From: Tateyamaria sp.
GTDB lineage: Bacteria; Pseudomonadota; Alphaproteobacteria; Rhodobacterales; Rhodobacteraceae
DNA length: 12,968 nt
Assembly: GCA_018668195.1 (NCBI GenBank)
Contig: JABITU010000064.1
Location: 1-12,968, forward strand
Reading direction: 5' to 3'
Made by a program: the position numbers and the translations under genes. Below the pieces are notes generated by a model. The model saw only the letters and a list, made by a program, of their open reading frames with translations. It was not told the origin of the DNA and made no database searches. Positions 8,240 through 12,968 of the stretch are shown here, piece after piece (within the stretch, counting starts at the first letter, position 1; each line of letters begins with the position of its first letter).

Positions 8240-8961
8240 CGGCCGATTTTGAAACGCGATGTGCTGCCTTGGTGGTCGAGCTTGGGCTCGGTCATGCTGA
8301 TGACATCCGATCAATAGAGCCGCTGACCGGCGGGGTTGCCTCGGATATCGGCAAGGTGGTGTTGGCCGACAGGACGATCTGCATCAAGTTTGCACTGCCC
8401 AAACTGAAAGTCGCGGAGGATTGGCACGCGCCGATCCTGTATTCACCGAAGATGACGAAACTCGACTGGGAGGTTGAGTTGGGGATCGTGATCGGCAAGC
8501 GGGCGCTGAACATCACTAAAGCCGACGCGCTTGATCACATTCTGGGCTTTACCGTCGTCAATGACCTGTCGGAACGTGCCTGGCAATTGGAACGTGGCGG
8601 GCAGTGGGCGAAGGGCAAAAGCTTTCCAAACTTCAGTCCCACCGGTCCATGGATTGTCACGCCCGACGAGGTTGGCGATGCTGCCGCTTTGCCCATGTGG
8701 CTTGACGTGAATGGTGGGCGGATGCAGACCGGAAACACCAAGACGATGATCTTCGATCCCGCGACAATCGTCAGTTACCTGTCAGAATTCATGGTGCTGA
8801 AACCGGGCGATTTGATTTGTACAGGCACGCCTCCTGGCGTCGGCGCGGGGATGAATCCCCCCCAATTCCTCAGCATTGGCGACACGGTGAGCCTCGGGAT
8901 CGAAGGGCTTGGGACACAAAGCAAGACTGTCGTTGTGTTGGAGGGGTCATCATGGACCTGA
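8236..8961 (+). CDS. Chimeric protein: phosphotransferase-like N-terminus joined to an FAH-family core
   Basis: The 241 residues fall into two unrelated parts. Residues 1 to about 66 (LTGGVASDIGKVV, ICIKFALPKLKVAEDWHAP) read as the start of an aminoglycoside/choline-kinase-type phosphotransferase, covering only its nucleotide-binding N-lobe. From about residue 68 onward it is a fumarylacetoacetate hydrolase-family core, with metal ligands Glu79 and Glu81 (DWEVELG) and Asp110 (VVNDLSER) at the same 2- and 29-residue spacing as in FAHD1, then KGKSFPNF, GPWIVT and the C-terminal TGTPPGVG. FAH proteins of this group are about 280 residues and start with a beta-domain and a GLNYxxHxxE motif; both are missing. 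In this operon an FAH enzyme would cleave a 2,4-diketo-3-deoxy acid to pyruvate and a small acid. Whether the fusion still works is unclear. Confidence 0.8.
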   Translation: MTADFETRCAALVVELGLGHADDIRSIEPLTGGVASDIGKVVLADRTICIKFALPKLKVAEDWHAPILYSPKMTKLDWEVELGIVIGKRALNITKADALDHILGFTVVNDLSERAWQLERGGQWAKGKSFPNFSPTGPWIVTPDEVGDAAALPMWLDVNGGRMQTGNTKTMIFDPATIVSYLSEFMVLKPGDLICTGTPPGVGAGMNPPQFLSIGDTVSLGIEGLGTQSKTVVVLEGSSWT

Positions 8962-9698
8962 ACCAACGCCTGAAAGGAAAAACCGCCGTCGTGACCGCAG
9001 CCGGCCAAGGGATCGGGCGGGCAATCGCGGAACGATTGCTGGCCGAAGGCGCGCAGGTTTACGCATCCGATTTGAATGCGGATCTACTGTCTGACTTCAA
9101 AGGCGCGCACACCACAGGTCTGGACGCGGCGCATGCTTTTGATGTGACCGAGTACTTTGACACGTTCGATAAGATTGACGTTCTGGTCCACGGGGTTGGC
9201 TATGTGCACCAAGGCACGATCGAGGAATGTGGTCTTGAGGATTGGCGCCGGTCTTGTGCCATCACTTTGGACAGTGCCTTTTTGGTCTTGAGTGCAGGTA
9301 TACCGAAAATGAAAGCACAAGGCGGCAGTATCATCACCATTGGATCGGTTGCCAGTTCTATCAAAGGCTTTCCAAAGCGGGCGGCGTATTGCGCGACCAA
9401 AGGCGGTGTGTTGGGCTTGACGAAATCAGTGGCCTCCGATTATTTGCCCTTTGGGATTCGGTGCAATTCCATATGCCCTGGCACCGTTGACAGCCCCAGC
9501 TTGCAAGATCGCATCGCAGAATTGGCCGACCAGATGGGCAGTCACGACGCCGCGATGAAATTCTTCATCGACCGACAGCCCGCAGGGCGTTTTGGCAAAC
9601 CGGACGAGATAGCAGGCCTTTGCGCCTTCCTCGCCTCGGAAGATGGTGCGTTTGTGACGGGTCAGGCCATCAACATTGACGGTGGCATTACGATTTGA
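8952..9698 (+). CDS. Short-chain dehydrogenase resembling 2-keto-3-deoxy-L-fuconate dehydrogenase
   Basis: This 248-residue SDR has the cofactor loop TAAGQGIG at residues 15-22, an Asp after the second strand (YASDLN) suggesting NAD, and Ser132, Tyr146 and Lys150 as catalytic residues (YCATK). The Ala in place of the first loop Gly, the VASSIKG segment, CPGTVDSPSLQDRI and the C-terminal INIDGG match the DHRS6/BDH2-like group that includes 2-keto-3-deoxy-L-fuconate dehydrogenase. That enzyme makes the 2,4-diketo acid that an FAH-family hydrolase cleaves, and an FAH gene lies immediately upstream. ATG 8952 is preceded by GAGGGG at 8941-8946 and overlaps the FAH gene by ten bases. The substrate assignment rests on similarity plus context. 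Confidence 0.9.
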   Translation: MDLNQRLKGKTAVVTAAGQGIGRAIAERLLAEGAQVYASDLNADLLSDFKGAHTTGLDAAHAFDVTEYFDTFDKIDVLVHGVGYVHQGTIEECGLEDWRRSCAITLDSAFLVLSAGIPKMKAQGGSIITIGSVASSIKGFPKRAAYCATKGGVLGLTKSVASDYLPFGIRCNSICPGTVDSPSLQDRIAELADQMGSHDAAMKFFIDRQPAGRFGKPDEIAGLCAFLASEDGAFVTGQAINIDGGITI

Positions 9699-10714
9699 CC
9701 GATACGGTTTGGACATTTGATTGGGGGAGTGTTCGCGGCGAAGTTGCCGCACTTGGCGGGATGCTTGGCCCTGTTTGGTTCACGCTTTCGGGCGGTCATA
9801 TCGTGCAGCCCTTTGCCGTCGCGCCCTGGGCCGATGATCCACCAGAAAAACTAAACGTGCTGTCACCCATTTTGCGGCAACTGCGCGGAGAGTTCCCCTG
9901 CGTGCCGTTCGGCGTCGCCCATGCGCGAACAGACTTGCCAGATCGATGGATGGACGGCCTTGATCTTTCAATCCCGCCCGCAGATGAATTTGCCCATGGG
10001 TATAGCGCAAATCATGAATGGCACCTCCTGAAACAAACAGACACCACCATCACGATCGGCATCGACTATCCTGAAGACCATGTCGTAAGTCGCCTAAAGC
10101 GGCGTATTTCGCAGGACGGTGATCTGCAGATTAAGATTGATCTACACATTGAAATACGGCGTGGTGCTGCGCTGCCGATCGGGCTGCATCCGATTTTTGC
10201 ATTACCCGTTAATTTGGGGGCCGCGCACCTGAGTATTCCGTCGCTGCAGAGCGCACGATCATTTCCGGTTCCCGTGGATGAAGTGTCGCAATGCATGCCC
10301 GATGAGACCGCCTATACCTTAACGCAGATACGGACAAAAGACGGAGCGATGCTGGACGTCACGCGACTTCCACTTGCGATCCAAACAGAGGAACTATTGG
10401 CCGTTTCGCTGACGGATGGTGATGTGCGCTTGTCAGACACGCAAAATGGCTATGCCGTCGATCTTTCGTGGGATATCGCAACGTTTCCCCAGTGCTTGCT
10501 GTGGCTTTCAAATCGGGGTCGCAAGGCCTATCCGTGGTGCGGTCGGTTTTGCGCCATCGGCATTGAACCGGTTGCGGCGTCCTTTGATCTGGGTGTCACG
10601 CACTCCGCTAATCGTCATGCGCCATTCGCAAGATCTGGAACAGCAACCCAAACGCCGCTTTCTGCCCGTGAACCATTCACCACAAGCTATTCAATCGCGG
10701 TGTGTCACCTTTGA
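9695..10714 (+). CDS. Aldose 1-epimerase (sugar mutarotase) family protein
   Basis: This 339-residue protein belongs to the galactose mutarotase-like fold, which interconverts alpha and beta anomers so that the dehydrogenase receives the right form. Candidate catalytic residues are His101 (AHGYSANHEW), His165 (GLHPIFALP) and Glu291 (GIEPVAASFDLG), in the usual order and spacing. The apparent start is TTG 9695, overlapping the SDR stop as TTGA. Only weak Shine-Dalgarno-like GGTGG (9680-9684) precedes it, so translation probably depends on the upstream gene. The first in-frame ATG falls 22 codons later and would remove conserved strand residues. It is the last gene of the operon. No signal peptide is present. 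Confidence 0.85.
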   Translation: MTDTVWTFDWGSVRGEVAALGGMLGPVWFTLSGGHIVQPFAVAPWADDPPEKLNVLSPILRQLRGEFPCVPFGVAHARTDLPDRWMDGLDLSIPPADEFAHGYSANHEWHLLKQTDTTITIGIDYPEDHVVSRLKRRISQDGDLQIKIDLHIEIRRGAALPIGLHPIFALPVNLGAAHLSIPSLQSARSFPVPVDEVSQCMPDETAYTLTQIRTKDGAMLDVTRLPLAIQTEELLAVSLTDGDVRLSDTQNGYAVDLSWDIATFPQCLLWLSNRGRKAYPWCGRFCAIGIEPVAASFDLGVTHSANRHAPFARSGTATQTPLSAREPFTTSYSIAVCHL

Positions 10715-10900
10715 TTATGTCGAGCCGAAAACCGCGCGTTCGCCATCATTTACGTCGCCCAGCGGTTCAACAGTCTGCGGGGAACCAAAAGCTGCCACGG
10801 GGGAGAGGCGCCTGGCTGATCTTCAGATCAGCAAAGATCACGGGATAGCATCACTACGAGTGCGGCCAACGGGGTCATCTTTTTTTAGAGAGGATACAAA
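10715..10900. other. 186-bp gap between the sugar operon and the hydroxylase gene
   Basis: No supported gene lies here. A 43-codon open frame starts at ATG 10717 and a longer frame runs through from inside the epimerase gene, but neither shows a domain or a convincing binding site. The gap contains one clean hairpin at 10815-10832 and ends with a T-rich run (10877-10885) just before the binding site of the hydroxylase gene. Confidence 0.5.
10815..10832. promoter_or_regulatory. Short perfect inverted repeat in the gap after the operon
   Basis: GCTGATC and GATCAGC flank the four bases TTCA, giving a 7-bp stem. It is followed by AAAGATCACGGG rather than a T-tract, so it is not a standard intrinsic terminator. 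It could mark the operon end through Rho or RNA processing, or be an operator for the hydroxylase gene. Confidence 0.3.
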
Positions 10901-11887
10901 ATGGACGATTCAAAATGGGGATCAGAAGATCGTCGCGGATATTGGAAACCCAACAAGCCGCTGACCTATCCCAACGTTTTTGTATGGCCGCTGAGCCTGA
11001 GTGGTATTCGCAGTTGGCTGCCCCAATATCTATTCCCTTGGACGATCGTCTACGCAGGCCTTTCGGTTGTTGTTTTCCTGTATCTCACCCCGTCCGCCGC
11101 TCGGATGCAAACACTGAGCATGGATTGGGTGTTGCTTATCTTGTTGCGCAATTATGCGCTTCATATCGCGGTGGTCGGCCTGCTGCACGTGTGGCTTTAC
11201 ACCCGTCAATCCCAAGGAACGGCGTTCAAATATAACCGCCGCTGGCCGCAATCGCACAACCCGATTTTTACCTTCAACAGCCAGACGCGTGATAATGTGT
11301 TCTGGTCACTTGTCAGCGGCGTGCCCATCTGGACAGCGTGGGAATGTCTGGCTTGGTGGCTATATGCCAACGGTTATGTCGCGCAGCTTGGCATTTCGGA
11401 ACACCCAGTTTGGTTTGTTTTGTTATGGCTGTTGGTGCCGTTGCTGCACGAATTCCACTTTTATTGCGTGCACCGGTTGATCCATGTTCCCTGGCTTTAT
11501 AAGCGCGTTCACTATTTGCACCACCGCAATATTAACCCCGGTCCGTGGTCAGGACTTTCGATGCATCCGTTTGAGCATCTACTCTATTTTTCAGGCTATT
11601 TGGTCTATTTTATTCTACCGGCTCATCCGTTGCATTTCATGAACGTGGGGCTTCTTGCGGGGCTGTCGCCGGCGCAGGGGCACACCGGTTTTGACCGTGT
11701 TGTGGCAGGCGAGGATAAATCGGTCGGGCTGTCCTACTACGCGCATTATCTGCACCACAGGTATTTTGAGGTAAACTATGCCGATGGTTCAATCCCGCTG
11801 GATAGATGGTTTGGGACGTTTCACGATGGCAGTCCTAAAGCTGATGAGGCTCTTAAACTGCGCCGCTCGAAACTATTGGGAAGGTAA
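10901..11887 (+). CDS. Fatty acid hydroxylase/sterol desaturase-family membrane enzyme
   Basis: This 328-residue integral membrane protein has the histidine clusters that hold the di-iron centre of this superfamily: His183, His186 and His191 (HEFHFYCVH), His204, His207 and His208 (HYLHH), His222 and His226 (HPFEH), His261, and His282, His285 and His286 (HYLHH). About four hydrophobic segments are visible, near residues 43-64, 76-99, 131-155 and 165-182, before the cytoplasmic catalytic region. The family uses O2 to hydroxylate or desaturate lipids; the lipid here is unknown. ATG 10901 has GAGAGGA about seven bases upstream. The 186-bp gap and different theme suggest its own transcription unit rather than part of the sugar pathway. 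Confidence 0.93.
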   Translation: MDDSKWGSEDRRGYWKPNKPLTYPNVFVWPLSLSGIRSWLPQYLFPWTIVYAGLSVVVFLYLTPSAARMQTLSMDWVLLILLRNYALHIAVVGLLHVWLYTRQSQGTAFKYNRRWPQSHNPIFTFNSQTRDNVFWSLVSGVPIWTAWECLAWWLYANGYVAQLGISEHPVWFVLLWLLVPLLHEFHFYCVHRLIHVPWLYKRVHYLHHRNINPGPWSGLSMHPFEHLLYFSGYLVYFILPAHPLHFMNVGLLAGLSPAQGHTGFDRVVAGEDKSVGLSYYAHYLHHRYFEVNYADGSIPLDRWFGTFHDGSPKADEALKLRRSKLLGR

Positions 11888-11919
11888 TCTGCACATCCGA
11901 ACAGTGAAAGCGTGCAGAT
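11887..11919 (+). terminator. Hairpin after the hydroxylase gene, weak terminator candidate
   Basis: ATCTGCAC at 11887-11894, overlapping the end of the stop codon, is repeated as its exact complement GTGCAGAT at 11912-11919 with a 17-base loop. Only a broken T-run (TTATTT) follows. It may terminate the hydroxylase transcript, but the long loop and poor T-tract make this uncertain. Confidence 0.3.
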
Positions 11920-12162
11920 GTTATTTGGGTTGGCCCGGCGCAGGCGATTACTGTCTTTTTCGGGCTGGCTGCAATGCTGTGCTGCGCCCTACATTTATGG
12001 CAGCCATGGGCTGTTTTTCCGCAACTGATCTTCTGGGCCCTCGACCGTAGACATTCGCGGCGGGACAGAAAATCGGCAAGTGGGGCTCCTTGCTGTCATC
12101 GGACGAAGGTTGCCGCAGGGCTGCTTGCAAAGGGCGGACGGCTTGAGCCATTCGCTTAAAGT
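11888..12162. other. Non-coding or decayed stretch after the hydroxylase gene
   Basis: No intact gene is visible in these 275 bases. One plus-strand frame, open from about 11911 to 12159, reads as a hydrophobic stretch (AITVFFGLAAMLCCALHLW) followed by a basic, low-complexity tail. It has no start with a binding site and no recognisable domain. It may be the remains of a membrane-protein gene or chance. Together with the integrase remnant next to it, it marks the change from functional genes to decayed accessory DNA. Confidence 0.4.
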
Positions 12163-12285
12163 TCAAATCTCGATCTTCTCAGCGATGCTTAGGGCATCCT
12201 CAACCTCGACGCCCAAATAGCGCACCGCGCTATCGATCTTTGTGTGGCGAAGGAACACTCGTTCCGCTGGCAAACTTCGGGTTTG
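12163..12285 (-). pseudogene. C-terminal remnant of a tyrosine recombinase/integrase
   Basis: Read on the minus strand, the last 40 codons before the TGA at 12163-12165 give a peptide containing FLRHTKIDSAVRYLGVEVED. In intact phage-type integrases of alphaproteobacteria the C-terminus reads like LLGHTKxxSTVRYLGVxVEDAL. The conserved His (RHTK) and the nucleophilic Tyr (VRYLG) are therefore still visible. Upstream in this frame the similarity stops and the sequence becomes basic and unstructured. The other catalytic residues and all N-terminal domains are absent, so it cannot be active. It is a scar of an integrated element. Confidence 0.75.
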
Positions 12286-12292
12286 ACTGTAG

Positions 12293-12529
12293 ATTGCGGG
12301 GGACTTTGTCCGGCGCTTAGATTTTGTGTTTTTGTTGCTGTCTGGCGGCACTATTGCACCATTTGTCTATCTGGGAATGGTTGGGGCGCTGTTAGTCTCT
12401 TACACACGCGCAAGGGTGATTCCACTTTCAGTCATGGGCCGCGCATTGGAATGGCTTGGTCTAAGTAAGGCGTCAAGACTTGTCGTAGAGTTGGATGCCG
12501 TTGCGCCAGATAAACGCTTAAACGCTTAA
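12293..12529 (+). pseudogene. Membrane-protein fragment, possibly CDP-alcohol phosphatidyltransferase
   Basis: After a TAG at 12290-12292 this frame stays open for 78 codons to the TAA at 12527-12529. It reads as a basic segment (DFVRRLDF), two hydrophobic stretches, then LLVSYTRAR and an amphipathic tail (GRALEWLGLSKASRLVVELD). The LVSYxRAR pattern after a membrane helix recalls the middle of CDP-alcohol phosphatidyltransferases, but the diagnostic DGxxAR...G...D motif is missing. There is no convincing start codon or binding site. It is best taken as an internal piece of a broken gene; the family suggestion is weak. Confidence 0.35.
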
Positions 12530-12534
12530 ACGCT
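12511..12534. repeat. Three tandem copies of an 8-bp unit
   Basis: TAAACGCT is repeated exactly three times without gaps. The array overlaps the end of the membrane-protein fragment and supplies its stop codon. Because eight is not a multiple of three, gain or loss of a copy would change the reading frame. Confidence 0.85.
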
Positions 12535-12842
12535 TTGTCCGCAGTGTGTAGATTTGACCACCGGTCCTTGCTGCGGTCTACATGAATGGCCGGTCTTCCT
12601 TCTGCGCGGCGGCACGAAATTTCTCGCTCCTGCGGTAATTCCTGCGCTGCGAGCGTACGCAGTACAAAACCAACAGGTCCGGTGTGGGCTCATAGCAGTC
12701 ATTCGCTGCACAATGCACAAATGTCCGCTTTGGTCCGAACCTGCTCGAAGGTGTCAGAATAGACTGGACTTCGCGGGCGCCAGGAGCGGTACTGGATAGA
12801 CAAGGCGCTCTTGGCATAATGCATGAAAGCGGAAAACTTCCC
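12535..12842. other. Repeat-like non-coding DNA at the right end
   Basis: No supported gene lies in these ~300 bases. Several short frames on both strands overlap each other and none has a domain or a convincing binding site. On the minus strand around 12690-12760 the translation contains RTKADIC, the same Lys-Ala-Asp-Ile core seen near the left edge (90-107), and TCATTCGCTGC-type sequence typical, as I remember it, of Roseobacter intergenic repeats. I read it as a patchwork of degraded dispersed repeats. Confidence 0.45.
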
Positions 12843-12909
12843 GTACTCCCGGCACTGCCGGGCTCTCCCAGTACAAGCCCCGGAACCCCCCGGGGTTGTC
12901 ACTGGAGAG
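12843..12909 (+). promoter_or_regulatory. Two overlapping hairpins that could hide a ribosome binding site
   Basis: Hairpin A is CCCGGC/GCCGGG (12848-12862, loop ACT), extended by GTACT at 12843-12847 pairing with AGTAC at 12870-12874. Hairpin B spans 12863-12909: CTCTCC pairs with GGAGAG, then AGT/ACT, ACAA/TTGT and CCCCGG/CCGGGG, with single-base bulges and the loop AACCCC. Both need 12870-12874, so the extended forms exclude each other. The GGAGAG arm of B is also the binding site of the ATG at 12914. This arrangement could be a translational switch or a bacterial dispersed repeat. No T-tract follows on the plus strand. Confidence 0.4.
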
Positions 12910-12913
12910 AACT

Positions 12914-12968
12914 ATGACCCTACGAAACGCACCGGTTTTTGAGTCTACCGGACCCAATTCCAAAACCA
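12914..12968 (+). CDS. Possible start of a gene cut by the window edge
   Basis: ATG 12914 follows GGAGAG (12904-12909) by four bases and opens a frame of 18 codons (MTLRNAPVFESTGPNSKT) that runs off the end. I do not recognise the protein. The well-placed binding site and the hairpin structure directly upstream are the only support, so this could equally be chance. Confidence 0.35.
   Translation, partial: MTLRNAPVFESTGPNSKT

Noticed and set aside
7679..8314. 211-codon minus-strand frame antisense to the lactonase
   Set aside because: Shadow frame over a gene with intact metal ligands and family motifs.
433..10714. Sulfoquinovose (sulfo-Entner-Doudoroff) operon
   Set aside because: The SDR, lactonase and mutarotase would fit, but there is no alpha-glucosidase, no IlvD/EDD-type dehydratase and no aldolase; the enolase-type dehydratase and FAH protein point elsewhere.
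10416..10964. 182-codon plus-strand frame spanning the epimerase end and the hydroxylase start
   Set aside because: Overlaps two real genes in another frame, basic and low in domain content, no binding site; a shadow frame.
12150..12175. TTCAAATCTC resembling a tRNA T-loop
   Set aside because: No cloverleaf can be built around it; it is the reverse complement of the integrase remnant's last codons.
1..12968. CRISPR arrays, rRNA or tRNA genes, complete insertion sequences
   Set aside because: No regularly spaced repeats, cloverleaf structures or transposase genes with terminal inverted repeats were seen on either strand.

Overview
The window looks like chromosomal or plasmid DNA of an alphaproteobacterium, most likely the Roseobacter group of the Rhodobacteraceae. 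The grounds are the protein families, densely overlapping plus-strand genes, moderate GC, and short intergenic repeats of a style I associate with that group. The taxonomic call is an inference from memory; no search was possible.

Positions 433-10714 hold eleven genes on the plus strand with gaps of 0-28 bases or overlaps of 1-10 bases, so they probably form one operon. In order they encode a short-chain dehydrogenase (SDR), an enolase-superfamily sugar-acid dehydratase with a glucarate-dehydratase-type active site, a complete CUT1 sugar ABC importer (ATPase, binding protein, two permeases), a GntR/FCD repressor, an SMP-30/gluconolactonase-type lactonase, a fumarylacetoacetate hydrolase (FAH) family protein, a second SDR resembling 2-keto-3-deoxy-L-fuconate dehydrogenase, and an aldose 1-epimerase. 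Together they outline a non-phosphorylating oxidative sugar route: import, mutarotation, oxidation to a lactone, lactone opening, dehydration to a 2-keto-3-deoxy acid, a second oxidation, and hydrolytic cleavage. No kinase or aldolase is present. The sugar cannot be named from sequence; a 6-deoxyhexose or pentose of the L-fucose type is the best analogy.

The most unusual gene is the FAH-family gene at 8236-8961. Its first ~66 codons look like the N-terminus of an aminoglycoside/choline-kinase-type phosphotransferase, joined in frame to an FAH core that has lost its own N-terminal part. A perfect 36-bp palindrome at 370-405, just before the first gene, is the best candidate operator for the GntR regulator.

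Downstream, 10901-11887 encodes a separate membrane-bound fatty acid hydroxylase/sterol desaturase-family enzyme. From 11888 to the end the DNA looks like decayed accessory sequence: a minus-strand tyrosine-integrase C-terminal remnant (12163-12285), a plus-strand membrane-protein fragment ending in three tandem 8-bp repeats, repeat-like non-coding DNA, and two competing hairpins in front of a possible gene start at 12914 that runs off the window.
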